NCBI RefSeq assembly: GCF_900105625.1
Contig: NZ_FNSD01000001.1
Coordinates: 3,782,001 to 3,846,000 of the forward strand
DNA length: 64,000 nucleotides
Reading direction: 5' to 3'
Source: Terriglobus roseus
GTDB lineage: Bacteria > Acidobacteriota > Terriglobia > Terriglobales > Acidobacteriaceae
The notes under the pieces were generated by a model, which searched no databases, was not told the origin of the DNA, and worked only from the letters and a program-made list of their open reading frames with translations. Numbering within the stretch: the stretch's first letter is position 1; each line of letters begins with the position of its first letter. A program made the position numbers and the translations under genes. Of this stretch, positions 15,949 to 25,755 are shown piece after piece.

Positions 15949-17226
15949 ATGTCCGAACATCACACAATCCTTGGTGGCAAGGTCCACGTCTACAAACGCC
16001 CGAACAGTTCTAGCTGGCAGTGCGCGACTTACTTGGCTGGGAAGAACCGGCGCACAACGACCAAAGAAGACAGCCTCTCGAAAGCGAAAGAATTCGCTGA
16101 AGATTGGTACTTGCAGTTGCGGGGCAAACTTCGCGACGGCGACTTGAAGAGCGGCAAGCCGTTCCGGGACGCGGCCAAGTTGTATCTGCGCGAGTTCGAC
16201 ATCATGACGCAGGGACAACGAAACGCAACCTACGCGCGCGGCCAGCACGCGCGTACGAATGGCCATCTCGTTCCTTTCTTTGGCAGCATGGTTCTGCCTG
16301 AGATCACTGCGGGCACGATTAATGAGTACCGCATCCATCGCCTTGAGGAGTCGAAGGCATCACGCGGCAAGCCGCCGGCGCATAACACCATGCACCAAGA
16401 GATCGTAACGTTGCGCCAGATCTTCAAGACGGCTTTGCGTCACGGATGGATTGAACATCTCCCGGATATGTCCGCGCCCTATCGGGCGTCGGCCAAGATT
16501 TCTCACAGAGCGTGGTTTTCGCCCGAAGAGTACAAGCAGCTTTACGAAGCGACCCGCAAGCGGGCGCAACACCCGAAGCAGCCGCGTTTTCGCTGGGAAG
16601 CGGAACAGCTTCACGACTATGTTCTGTTCTCCGCAAACACAGGGCTTCGCCCCGATGAAGCGATGCGTCTGCAGTTCCGCGATGTGAAGATTGTCCAGGA
16701 TGAAGGTAGCGGCCAAACAATCCTAGAGATCGAAGTTCGAGGTAAGAGAGGCATTGGCTTCTGCAAGAGTACGGTCGGAGCTGTGCGACCGTTCGAGCGC
16801 TTGAAGACTCGCCTCCGTCCCGACGGTGGGCCGGGACGTGCGGGCAGCCGCAAGGATTCATTGGAGAGTGGCGAATGGCAGCAGCCGGTCGCAACGGAAC
16901 TGCTGTTTCCGAAGTGGTCGCGCGATCTGTTCAACGCGATCCTTGAAGAAGAAAAGCTTCGGGTAGACCGCGATGGCAGGCCGCGTACTGCCTATAGCCT
17001 TCGTCACACGTACATCTGCTTGCGGCTTCTCGAAGGGGCTGACATCTACCAGATCGCAAAGAACTGCCGAACCAGTGTAGAGATGATCGAGAAATACTAT
17101 GCGGCTCACCTGAAGACTCAGCTCGATGCTTCAGCGATCAATGTGATGAAACCGCGTCCGAGAAAAGACTCAGCCAAGAAAGCGCCTCGTAGGGTTGAGC
17201 TTCATCCGCTGGCGGATGCGATGTAA
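15949..17226 (+). CDS. Tyrosine recombinase/integrase of the island
   Basis: 425 residues; GGGAGGTG eight bases before ATG 15949. N-terminal SAM-like core-binding domain (~residues 60-170), then a catalytic domain with the first arginine in FSANTGLRPDEAMRL, the box-II SLRHTYICLRL (HxxR-type region) and the nucleophile tyrosine in VEMIEKYYAAHL. It reads inward from attL. A strong intrinsic terminator follows at 17234. It is the probable enzyme for insertion into tRNA-Leu. Confidence 0.93.
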   Translation: MSEHHTILGGKVHVYKRPNSSSWQCATYLAGKNRRTTTKEDSLSKAKEFAEDWYLQLRGKLRDGDLKSGKPFRDAAKLYLREFDIMTQGQRNATYARGQHARTNGHLVPFFGSMVLPEITAGTINEYRIHRLEESKASRGKPPAHNTMHQEIVTLRQIFKTALRHGWIEHLPDMSAPYRASAKISHRAWFSPEEYKQLYEATRKRAQHPKQPRFRWEAEQLHDYVLFSANTGLRPDEAMRLQFRDVKIVQDEGSGQTILEIEVRGKRGIGFCKSTVGAVRPFERLKTRLRPDGGPGRAGSRKDSLESGEWQQPVATELLFPKWSRDLFNAILEEEKLRVDRDGRPRTAYSLRHTYICLRLLEGADIYQIAKNCRTSVEMIEKYYAAHLKTQLDASAINVMKPRPRKDSAKKAPRRVELHPLADAM

Positions 17227-17233
17227 GTGGTTC

Positions 17234-17263
17234 ACCCGGATGGAAGCATCCGGGTTTGCTTTT
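17234..17263 (+). terminator. Intrinsic terminator of the integrase gene
   Basis: ACCCGGATG (17234-17242), loop GAAG, CATCCGGGT (17247-17255), then TTGCTTTT. A 9-bp perfect stem and a T-rich tail 8 bp after the integrase stop make this the clearest rho-independent terminator in the window. Confidence 0.85.
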
Positions 17264-17314
17264 GGTGCCGGATCAGGGCCGCTCCGGCCCGCTTTGATCC
17301 GGTGCTGCCTTATT

Positions 17315-17330
17315 GCATACGAACGTATGC
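17315..17330. promoter_or_regulatory. Perfect 16-bp palindrome upstream of DUF262 gene
   Basis: GCATACG-AA-CGTATGC, 7-bp arms and a 2-bp centre, lies 176 bp upstream of the ATG at 17506 and after the integrase terminator. It has the size of a small dimeric repressor operator. What binds it is unknown. Confidence 0.45.
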
Positions 17331-17505
17331 GATAAGTCTAGATATGGCATGGACCAAACTCTGTCATCCGCTCAGGAACTGATGTGAACGTTGGTCAGTG
17401 TGGCCGCTTCCTTTTCTCTACTCTCCACGTTCGAGCCTAGGAACCGACCTACGCATCCACCATAATGGGGTCGCGAGCATATTCGGCAGCATTTATATTC
17501 GTTTC

Positions 17506-19281
17506 ATGCCCACTGACCAAGTCAAGAATCGTTCGTTCAAAGAACTACTCACCGGAACGGTCAGGTTCAAAATTCCGTTTTTTCAACGGGGGTACGCCTG
17601 GGAAAAGAAACAGTGGGAACAGCTATTCCTGGACCTACAGGAACAGGTCATCACCGAACTCGACGCTGGCTCATCGCCGCTCGAAATTCAACACTTCTTT
17701 GGCCCCGTTGTAGTAATGGAGGAAGCTGGCGTTCCGGAACTCAAAGAGTTCCTGGTCATCGACGGTCAACAAAGGATCACAACGGTATATCTGCTACTCG
17801 GCATAATCAGGGAACATCTGCTAACCAAGAAACACCTCTCTGTTGATGCGACAGACTATTCGAAAAAGCTGATGAAGTTCATCTCAAATGATATCGAGAC
17901 GGGAGACGACTATCTCCACCTCAAAGTATTTTCATCAAAAGGTGACCGGCTTCCGTCGTATCGGGTCCTGTTCGGTACCGAAACGAATCCCAAGACCCCG
18001 CTCCTTCAAACCGATCTACAAGCATTCGTTCCTGGAGCCTCAAAAGTTGAGGGTTTCAAGAAGTACGCCGACAAGAAGCTGAAGAATGATTTTCCGGATG
18101 TACCGTCGTTGTGGAGGCTCGCCCAAGTATTGCTGCAATGCTTGACAATTGTTTGGATCCCATTAAGTCAGGGGAAAGATGATTCGCAAGCCATTTTCGA
18201 GAGCTTGAATGATAAAGGGATGCCGCTGACTGCAAGCGAATTGCTATGCAATTATTTATTTCGCCCTATTCTCGACGCGAAGGAGTCTCCAGATCAAATG
18301 CACGATGATTGGTGGCTTTCATCAATCCGGCTACTCGGCGACAATGACAACTTCGAAGAGTATCTGCGCAATCTTTTCTCCATCGGCGAGAGCAAGATGG
18401 TTGGCAAGAACAGGAAAGTCTACGTCCACTTCAAGACGAAACATAAGATGTTAAGCGTTGCTTCCGCGAAAGGGCAATTGGCTGGGATCAGGGCTGGAGT
18501 AGATCAATACCGGATGATTCTTGATCCTATTGGAGCGCCCCACGAAGACGAAGGAATCACTAAACTCCTCATTTCGATATCCCAGACACGCATGGAGTCA
18601 AGCACGCCGTTCGTGCTCTCAGTTCTGCAAGCGCACGCGGCGAACACATTATCTGTAGAAAAAGCGAGAGCAATCCTCTCTGAGACAACTGTCCTCCTCG
18701 TTCGACGCAAGATGGCGGAACTCTCCACAACGGCTTACGACGTTATGTTTCCTCAGTTGCTAAGCAAGGTAATAAATGAGCCGAATCAAATCCTCGCACT
18801 ACATGAGCAGTTTCGAAAGCACGGAGTTTGGGTCTCGGACCAAGAATTCTCCGCAGCCGTGGAAACAAAGTCTGCTTATAGGACCAGAGACCTGCCGTTT
18901 GCTCGTTTGCTCTTGATAGAGCTGGATAAGGCTTTTCAAGCCTTCGGGCAGTTTCCGGATTACTCGACTGTTCCGACCATCGAGCACGTGCTTCCACAGG
19001 AACTGAACGGCGATTGGCTTGCTTACTTGGGGGCGGACGCTAGTGATGAACATCTGCCGCAGCTCATCCACACGATCGGCAATCTCTGTCTGCTAAGCCA
19101 GCCAGCAAATAGCTCGGCAGGACAGAATCCGTTCACTACAAAGATCGCCGGATATTCTGAGGTGACCGCTTTAGCTCGACAGATCAAGAACCACCCTGAG
19201 CCGTGGGATCTTGCAGCGATTAGATCGCGATCAAAAAACCTCGCAAAGGCGGCCGTAGAGCGCTGGGCTTGGCGCAACTGA
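17506..19281 (+). CDS. DUF262/DUF1524 (GmrSD-like) putative modification-dependent nuclease
   Basis: 591 residues from ATG 17506. The N-terminal DUF262 (ParB/Srx-like NTPase) part shows IPFFQRGYAWEKKQW and the signature FLVIDGQQRITTVYLLLG. The C-terminal DUF1524 part carries the HNH-type histidine motif TIEHVLPQEL followed by IGNLCLLS and the asparagine-containing NPFTTK. The fused order GmrS-GmrD is typical of type IV restriction enzymes that cut phage DNA with modified bases. It is the first cargo gene after the integrase and converges with the DISARM remnant. I see no damage in it. Confidence 0.85.
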   Translation: MPTDQVKNRSFKELLTGTVRFKIPFFQRGYAWEKKQWEQLFLDLQEQVITELDAGSSPLEIQHFFGPVVVMEEAGVPELKEFLVIDGQQRITTVYLLLGIIREHLLTKKHLSVDATDYSKKLMKFISNDIETGDDYLHLKVFSSKGDRLPSYRVLFGTETNPKTPLLQTDLQAFVPGASKVEGFKKYADKKLKNDFPDVPSLWRLAQVLLQCLTIVWIPLSQGKDDSQAIFESLNDKGMPLTASELLCNYLFRPILDAKESPDQMHDDWWLSSIRLLGDNDNFEEYLRNLFSIGESKMVGKNRKVYVHFKTKHKMLSVASAKGQLAGIRAGVDQYRMILDPIGAPHEDEGITKLLISISQTRMESSTPFVLSVLQAHAANTLSVEKARAILSETTVLLVRRKMAELSTTAYDVMFPQLLSKVINEPNQILALHEQFRKHGVWVSDQEFSAAVETKSAYRTRDLPFARLLLIELDKAFQAFGQFPDYSTVPTIEHVLPQELNGDWLAYLGADASDEHLPQLIHTIGNLCLLSQPANSSAGQNPFTTKIAGYSEVTALARQIKNHPEPWDLAAIRSRSKNLAKAAVERWAWRN

Positions 19282-19465
19282 TTGCGTTGAGGTGATGAGA
19301 GCAGGGCCTTTCGGCAACTGTCCCGTCGGCGATCGCCGAGTCCGCTCTGCGGACGTAGATCTCATACAGCGAATCGTTCTTCAGCGTAGCGGTATGGCGA
19401 AGCAGCTGATGGCGCATTTTTTTGCCGATAGGCTATCACCCCGAAAGATCTACGTGCTCTCGCCC

Positions 19466-21295
19466 TCACGTCTGTGTGAAGAACTCTGCACCGCCATCTT
19501 CTACAGTCTTGACAACTAGAGCGCGATCCAGAAAGTCGTTCTGTTGCTCACAGCTGGTTTCCGCGATAAGAAGGCAACCGTGACATGCTGCGCCAAGTAA
19601 AAAGTTACGTTCGTGAGGGTTGGCAGGAATATGCTGCGAGCAGATCGGATCGTTTGAACACAGTGCGGCCAGCTGGAGCGCTCCCGCGATCACATCCGCA
19701 ATGCGATTGCCCACTTCTATTAGACCGCCCAGTGTCCCTTCCGCATCCGAGCTGCCCGTGAAGATTAGTACGCCATACCCTGATTTGGGGATCGCATAGA
19801 TTCTTTCTTTGAGTGAGCTAGCCGGGTACCCGCATTCGAGCGATATTGCGGTCATAAGCAGGTGCGAGAAGGTGTGGAGCAGGATATAAGCGGGATCGGG
19901 AAATTTCCTGGTCGATGAGGTGCGGTCTTGCTTCCAGGCTTGAAACCCTTGTATTAACTGGACAGACCTTGCAATGACGCCGTCCCTCTTTTTCCATTTC
20001 TCGATCTCCCCGCCGTCAAATTGAATGAAAATCCCTTCCCCGCGGTTCTCTACGGTAGGGACCCACGTTACGGAGCGCGCAAGAGCTGCGCGGGTCACTT
20101 CGAAGTCCAGCTCTCCTTCAGCATCCGTCGCTGCCGCCTCAAACCGCGTGAAGCCGATCAGCGATGTAACCTCTCGCAACCTCTGCACCAATACAACTTT
20201 GGCGATGCCCGACATCCACGGACGCTTCCATTTTTCCGGGGCCAGGGTGCGGGCGTAAAAGAGGCCGGACGGGCGATCCTCGCCAATCTCTTCTCCGATC
20301 GAAAGCAGGGTCTCCAGCTCAACAGCTTTGACAGACTTCTCTCCCTGCTGGGCGGGAGCTCGTCTCAATTGCAGCTCTTCTAAGACAGCCGCGTCAGAGA
20401 CTCCCTTCAACGCATCTCCAGCCTGCGGAATCCGCCGGTAAACCGCAATCTCTTCAAGCGTGGTCGCGGTGCTCACAAAGACCCAAGCCGCATCAACGGC
20501 CGCACGAACCTTCTGGCCGTGGTCCGGCAGCGAGATGACGCTAATTCTCTGCGGAAAGTAAGAGTTCGACGCGGTGCGCACGAGTAAGCGGTTCATCTCG
20601 GGGCACGACTCCCGCATGTTCGGCCCAAGCCAAGGACGGTCCCCATCGCAGTGGTCGAATCCCTCGGCTTTGCTGCCGCCGACAGCAGCTAGACTTCTTT
20701 CTCTGCCGCACGCGCAGCGCACCCAAATCTCACCGAGGTCGCCGCTTGTTCCACGCTCCTCAAGGTGCAGTTGGCGCCCTGAACGGGAACACGAGTCATC
20801 GGCCCCGTGCACGAACTTGAACCAATTGATGTCGCCGATGTGGCCCCTCTTACAGGCTCGAACAAACCGGATCGGGGTGACTCGCAGCCTCTTGCGACTC
20901 TGTGGATCCTCAAAGACGCCACCACGCAGCAGGCTGCGAGCATTGACCAGGAAGCGACTTACAACCGCTCTCTCGCTCTGCACCGATGACTCATCCTGAG
21001 TTACAAACCACTCGGGAAAGCGAAAGACCGGTACCCCTGTTTGTACGGCCGAATCCGCGTCACCTGCCGCGGGCGGCGTGAGCAATTCAACTTCCGTAAT
21101 CTCCAGCAGCTTCTTGATCTTCGCGCTGAGTCGCGGTTCGTGGATCGGCTCGCCGCGGCCTTCCCAGAAGTCAAGCCCGGAGATGAGGACGGAGTGATCG
21201 GGGAGATCCGTCATCGCACCCGGTCCATAGGTGGAGATCAACTGGCCCTGGCGGAGCTGTCCCTCCGCTTTGATTACCTTGCGCCTGGTTGCCAT
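19466..21295 (-). CDS. drmB: DISARM protein DrmB (DUF1998)
   Basis: 609 residues, close to the usual size. It begins with GQLISTYGPGAMTDLPDHSVLISGLDFW, a common opening of DrmB, and has cysteine pairs for zinc in the middle (RCACGRE) and at the end (GAACHGCLLIAETSCEQQNDFLDRALVV), the DUF1998 signature. In DISARM, DrmA and DrmB form the core complex that recognises unmodified incoming DNA. Here it lies 5 bp after the DrmMI-DrmA fusion. The usual next gene, phospholipase-D-like drmC, is absent; the DUF262 gene converges instead. Confidence 0.9.
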   Translation of the reverse strand: MATRRKVIKAEGQLRQGQLISTYGPGAMTDLPDHSVLISGLDFWEGRGEPIHEPRLSAKIKKLLEITEVELLTPPAAGDADSAVQTGVPVFRFPEWFVTQDESSVQSERAVVSRFLVNARSLLRGGVFEDPQSRKRLRVTPIRFVRACKRGHIGDINWFKFVHGADDSCSRSGRQLHLEERGTSGDLGEIWVRCACGRERSLAAVGGSKAEGFDHCDGDRPWLGPNMRESCPEMNRLLVRTASNSYFPQRISVISLPDHGQKVRAAVDAAWVFVSTATTLEEIAVYRRIPQAGDALKGVSDAAVLEELQLRRAPAQQGEKSVKAVELETLLSIGEEIGEDRPSGLFYARTLAPEKWKRPWMSGIAKVVLVQRLREVTSLIGFTRFEAAATDAEGELDFEVTRAALARSVTWVPTVENRGEGIFIQFDGGEIEKWKKRDGVIARSVQLIQGFQAWKQDRTSSTRKFPDPAYILLHTFSHLLMTAISLECGYPASSLKERIYAIPKSGYGVLIFTGSSDAEGTLGGLIEVGNRIADVIAGALQLAALCSNDPICSQHIPANPHERNFLLGAACHGCLLIAETSCEQQNDFLDRALVVKTVEDGGAEFFTQT

Positions 21296-21300
21296 GCTTC

Positions 21301-24300
21301 TTACAGCTCCTCGTCGTTACGTGGTTGATCAAGGCGGCGCAACCAAAGATTGACGTTCGGTTCGACGTCGCGCAAGGAGCGGTTAGCGCGGAACTTCATC
21401 TCCCAACTATCGGGGAGTTTGGTCCGCAACTCGGGATCGAGAAAGTCCTTTAACAGGCTTGGGCCCGTCGTCCCTGGCTCGTATTGGTTGTAGCGTCTGA
21501 CAGTCAGGACATCCTGATCTTTCTGGACAACGTCAAGCCACTCGTCCAGCAGATCGGTAGCTCTGCTCTGCACTCTGGCTTGTTCTCGCTGGCGCTCTGC
21601 CGCATCGCCATCTTTGTAAGTGAACGCGCGATCGGCGAAGTAATCGACAACCTCTTTCAACCTTTCCCGCTGTTCGACGATGTGGCCGACGCCGTTTGCG
21701 GCTGTCATTGGCTCATAGCCGAGCCGGGTGAGAGCGACCATCGACGCCGCGAGCCCGCGATCCAATGCGCGGGGGGAGAATGGGGTCACGCTGGTCGCTT
21801 CCACACTCCTGTAGAAACTCTCGTGATACGCGCAGAACCGTTCATAGTGCGAGCGGTCGCGGGGCTTGTGGACGTTCAGGATCGTCACCACCAAGCCGGG
21901 GCGTTCCGGATCTCGCCCGACACGGCTTGTTGCCTGGATGTACTCGGCGGAAGTCTTCGGCTGGCCGAAGACAACCATCAGGCCAAGCCGAGTGATATCC
22001 AAGCCCACTGAAATCATGTTGGTTGCAATCGCCACGTCGGCGTGACCCGGCTCGGAAAATGGAATTCCTAAAGTATCCTTCGCCTCAGATACCCTGGCTG
22101 TGCTTATGCGGCTCGTCAATTCCACCGGCTCGTAAGCGATTTTCCTGTCTAGGAATGAGCCGTGCGTCTCGGATACTCGTTTCCTTGATCCATAGCGCTC
22201 CAATTGGCTACGAACTTCGTCTTCAATCAAACGTCGTGCACCGCCGAGTTCGCGCAAAGCGTTGAAGTAACCAAGCAGCGTCATATACGGGTCCGCCGGG
22301 TTCTCTCTATTCTTTTTTGAAAGCCGATACGAAGTTTCGCCCGCCCCGAGCAGCGCACGATAGACCCGTAGCATGGCTACCTTGGGACTGCGCCCTTGCG
22401 CGGCGATGCCAACGTAAAGTCGAGCATTCGTCTTCTGGTCACCGTCAGTTGGCGTCAGAGTCTCTGCGAAAAACGAATCCCGACGATCAGGTCCGGGCGG
22501 AGGAAAAATCTCTACCTTCGGACGATTGAAAAGAGCCTGAATCTGGCTTTGTGCGCGGCGCACAGTTGCGGTTGAGGCAACAATTTTAGGCCGTACCTCG
22601 CGACCGTCAGGCAAGGTGCGACTCGCCAGCTTTTCGAGTGCACTCTCATACAGTCCCACCATTGTCCCAAGTGGGCCGGAGATCAGGTGGAGTTCGTCCT
22701 GAATGATGAGTTCTGGCGGCAACAGCGATCCATCAGGCAGACGTGCGCCAACGTCGGGTGTCGTGGGTCCGTAGAAGCCGTTTTCATCGAACCGCTGCAC
22801 CTTGCCGAAGAATCCGGCGGTCGCTCCCATAAACGGCATGCCCGCAAACTTATCAACTGTTGCGATCATGAAGCACGGCAACCGCCGGTATATCTGATCA
22901 TCGACCGCCAAGATTGGGAGAGAGCGCTCGCGGATGAAAGGGCAGTCGCGGTTGACGCACACAATTTCGAGGTCTGTCGGGAACGACTGGTTCGCTATGC
23001 CATTCCGCATCAGACGAAACGAGTGCCGTTCAAACCGAGTTCCGCACCATGGGCAAAGCTCGAGCGGAATGGGAGACGGTTTACGCGAATCCGCACCGTA
23101 ATCGATGGCACGTCGGCGGGCTGTATCTGGATAGTCCTGATCTTTGCTACCCATGACGTTGGGCGTCGCAGCTCGCCCTACCCACAGGCCGATTTCAAAG
23201 CGCCACTCGCCCAAGTCAGTGTTCTTCTCGCGTAACAACTCAAGGGCGCAGATTAAGGTGGCCCCGCGACCCAACTGGTCAAGCGTCAGCAGACGCAGCG
23301 TATACCGCATCAGCACGCAAAGCCCGGCGCCCTGAATGCCGGGATTGCGCAGACGGCGCAGAACGAGCGTGAAGGCTGCAAGGCCCAGATACGCTTCGGT
23401 CTTACCTCCGCCAGTCGGGAAGAACAGCAGGTCCACAATTTCGCGATCTTCTGATTCAGGCTCGGCGATACCCGGCAGATTCATCAACAGAAAGGCAAGT
23501 TGGAACGGCCGCCAGGATGGTGGTTTCACCTCAGCGGGTGCGATTGCCTCCATCGATCCGAAGCGCTGGCGAGCCTGCATGGCCATAGCCGCATTCGCGA
23601 GCGTGAAGGCTCGCAGGCATTCCCTGTTCGCAAGCAAGAGGATGCCGCGCTTAATACGCTCGGCCGCCACGCTAGCCTGTGCCATAAGCTGGTTCCCGAC
23701 CTTCTGGCGTTCAACGGGAGACACCGGAACCGTTGCTTTCTGCTGCTCGATCCAGGAGCGGTACTGATCGACCAGCGGCATCAACGCGGCTTCTGCGGCG
23801 GCACCGTCCGGCAGTTTGGAGAGACTTTCCATCTCCAATGTCACACCGGGGATGGTCGAAGGCGCGACTCGTTCAACTTGGGCTACTCCATACAGGCAGC
23901 GCTGGGCGACGAGGCGTCGGGCGTGGAGGACTTCATCTTCATCGGGCGGGATGATGGGTATATCGCCATACAGATGCCAGGCTTCGACGAGCACATCGCC
24001 AAGCTGGCGGCAGGCTTCGACGAGAAAGGCACCTGAACCCATGGCCGGATCGCAGACCTTGAGCGCGAGGACTTGCCAAGGGCGCGGGTGCTGTCCCGCA
24101 TTCGCGGCCATAAGTCCGTCAAGCACGGGCTTGAGCGCGTGCTCAACGATAGGAGCGGTAAGGGTGCGCGGAGTGTAGTGGGAGCCGGAACGGCGGCGCT
24201 CGGGAGAGGGCTGAAAGATCATGGCACCCGCGCGGACAGGCTCGGGTGTGACGTTTCGGGCTATGCGCTTGTCGAGGGCGGCAAGAAGCTCGTCGACTGT

Positions 24301-25755
24301 GGCGGCATCTTTCAGAGCCTGCTCGGGTTTGCCCGAGAGCTTCTGGTCGGCGGCGTTGTTCAGCCATTCATTCCGCTTCGCCGCGGGCTCCGCGAGGAGC
24401 CGTTCGAGGCTGATGGTGATGGGAGCTCCATGCTTCTTCTTCGGCTTGAGAGCGATGGATTGCCCTGCCGCCAGATGTAGCTCGAAACCCATCATGGTTT
24501 CGTAGACGGATCCGATCTGTTCGACGTCGAGGTTGCGATAGCTGAGGCGCTCACCGTCGAGAACAAGCAGCAGTGCCAGGACCTTCTGAACGCTGCCATC
24601 GGAGATGCGAGGCAAAACGAGGGGCGAATCAGTCTGGCGACTGGGCTGACCACTGCGACGACCCTCTAGAAAGGGATAGCGCTCAGGATCAAACAGATAG
24701 CCACGCCGTGCAGGGATCTTGACTGAGCCAGAGTGAGCGCCCTCAAAGATGATGCGAAAGAGGACGAGCAGTTGCGCCCAGGCACCGTAGCGCTGGTCCA
24801 TGGTGTCGGGGAACTGGGCTCTGTCGGCGGTAAGCCGTTCATGCAGGCCCCCGACGGAGTAGTTGTTGACCCAGAGTTCACCCGGGGAAAGCAGGTCGCG
24901 GTCTTCCGCGTAAAGGACGAAGACAATCCGAAGTAGGACCGTGAGTAGCCCAGCGTAGACCTCATTAGGATCTCGATCAAGAACCTCGTCGAGAATGCCA
25001 AGTTGGTCGTGGGCCGATTGAAAGCCGCGCAGGAGTTCGAAGAGAGCCTCAGTAACCTGGCCCGAGAGCTTGGTGGAGACGGTGTTCTGATAGCGACGGC
25101 TGGCTTTTAGGAGAGCCGGAAGGCGCTGGCCTTCGCTTGCAGTGAACAGGCGCTCCGGCGAGAGCAGCATGTACAGCGCAGACAGGATTGGGCGACCTGC
25201 GACCTGGATCATGTCCGCGACGCGAAAGGTGATGTAACCGCTTGACTCGCCTTTTGGTGCGTACACAAGGCGGATCGCCTCCGCCGAAACAAGAAGGCCT
25301 ATCGCGACGCCCGTCTCGCGCAGGAGACGTTCGAAGCGAGCCTGGGGAGATGCGGGCCAAGGATGGCTGGAATCGTGGAGTGTCTCGTCGAACGGGTCTT
25401 TGGTCTTGACGATGAGCAGGAGCGGTGTGTCGCCGTCTTTCACGACGTAATCAGGGTGCAGAAGCTCGTCGTAGCCAGGTACGGGAATAGTAAGAGTCTC
25501 GTCGGGACCGGCCAGATCGGATGAGCGCCACTTGAGAACCTCAACGGCGAAGCGCTGAAAGTCCTCGAGCCGTGGCTCGGGTTGTCCGAGCGATGTCTCG
25601 GGCAGCACAGCAAGGAAGTCGCGATGCAACGGAATCGAGGCACGGTCGGCGGCGATCCCGGCTTCAATCAGTGCAGGAATGGACACGACAACGCCGATCG
25701 GCTTTACGTAGCCGATCCACTCCTGGTGCGCCGCAACAGCGGGATCGTAGCTCAT
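21301..25755 (-). CDS. DISARM methylase-helicase hybrid (DrmMI N-part fused to DrmA)
   Basis: 1484 residues. Residues 1-~624 match an Eco57I/DrmMI-type adenine methyltransferase: an N-terminal nuclease/specificity-like part, then HYTPRTLTAPIVEHAL and SAM motif I CDPAMGSGAFL (569-579). The text stops at QRCLYGV, just where DxNPxA and later the catalytic NPPF/Y should follow; no NPPF/Y is present. From ~625 it turns into DrmA: MESLSKLPDGAAAEAALMPLVDQY, Walker A PTGGGKT (780-786), zinc cysteines CPWC (901-904), DELH box (1020-1023) and helicase motif VI QATSRVGRDPERPG. The N-terminal part of DrmA is missing too. This looks like an in-frame deletion that joined two neighbouring genes near 23883. 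The frame is open throughout. Methylation activity is very unlikely; ATPase/helicase activity is possible. Confidence 0.8.
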   Translation of the reverse strand: MSYDPAVAAHQEWIGYVKPIGVVVSIPALIEAGIAADRASIPLHRDFLAVLPETSLGQPEPRLEDFQRFAVEVLKWRSSDLAGPDETLTIPVPGYDELLHPDYVVKDGDTPLLLIVKTKDPFDETLHDSSHPWPASPQARFERLLRETGVAIGLLVSAEAIRLVYAPKGESSGYITFRVADMIQVAGRPILSALYMLLSPERLFTASEGQRLPALLKASRRYQNTVSTKLSGQVTEALFELLRGFQSAHDQLGILDEVLDRDPNEVYAGLLTVLLRIVFVLYAEDRDLLSPGELWVNNYSVGGLHERLTADRAQFPDTMDQRYGAWAQLLVLFRIIFEGAHSGSVKIPARRGYLFDPERYPFLEGRRSGQPSRQTDSPLVLPRISDGSVQKVLALLLVLDGERLSYRNLDVEQIGSVYETMMGFELHLAAGQSIALKPKKKHGAPITISLERLLAEPAAKRNEWLNNAADQKLSGKPEQALKDAATVDELLAALDKRIARNVTPEPVRAGAMIFQPSPERRRSGSHYTPRTLTAPIVEHALKPVLDGLMAANAGQHPRPWQVLALKVCDPAMGSGAFLVEACRQLGDVLVEAWHLYGDIPIIPPDEDEVLHARRLVAQRCLYGVAQVERVAPSTIPGVTLEMESLSKLPDGAAAEAALMPLVDQYRSWIEQQKATVPVSPVERQKVGNQLMAQASVAAERIKRGILLLANRECLRAFTLANAAMAMQARQRFGSMEAIAPAEVKPPSWRPFQLAFLLMNLPGIAEPESEDREIVDLLFFPTGGGKTEAYLGLAAFTLVLRRLRNPGIQGAGLCVLMRYTLRLLTLDQLGRGATLICALELLREKNTDLGEWRFEIGLWVGRAATPNVMGSKDQDYPDTARRRAIDYGADSRKPSPIPLELCPWCGTRFERHSFRLMRNGIANQSFPTDLEIVCVNRDCPFIRERSLPILAVDDQIYRRLPCFMIATVDKFAGMPFMGATAGFFGKVQRFDENGFYGPTTPDVGARLPDGSLLPPELIIQDELHLISGPLGTMVGLYESALEKLASRTLPDGREVRPKIVASTATVRRAQSQIQALFNRPKVEIFPPPGPDRRDSFFAETLTPTDGDQKTNARLYVGIAAQGRSPKVAMLRVYRALLGAGETSYRLSKKNRENPADPYMTLLGYFNALRELGGARRLIEDEVRSQLERYGSRKRVSETHGSFLDRKIAYEPVELTSRISTARVSEAKDTLGIPFSEPGHADVAIATNMISVGLDITRLGLMVVFGQPKTSAEYIQATSRVGRDPERPGLVVTILNVHKPRDRSHYERFCAYHESFYRSVEATSVTPFSPRALDRGLAASMVALTRLGYEPMTAANGVGHIVEQRERLKEVVDYFADRAFTYKDGDAAERQREQARVQSRATDLLDEWLDVVQKDQDVLTVRRYNQYEPGTTGPSLLKDFLDPELRTKLPDSWEMKFRANRSLRDVEPNVNLWLRRLDQPRNDEEL

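Noticed and set aside
19292-19519. 75-codon gene after the DUF262 gene
   Set aside because: No ribosome-binding site, and it overlaps the end of drmB on the other strand; looks accidental.
21301-25755. Sequencing frameshift explaining the methylase-helicase hybrid
   Set aside because: The frame is open and both halves are in the same frame; hundreds of residues are missing on each side of the junction, which a single indel cannot cause.
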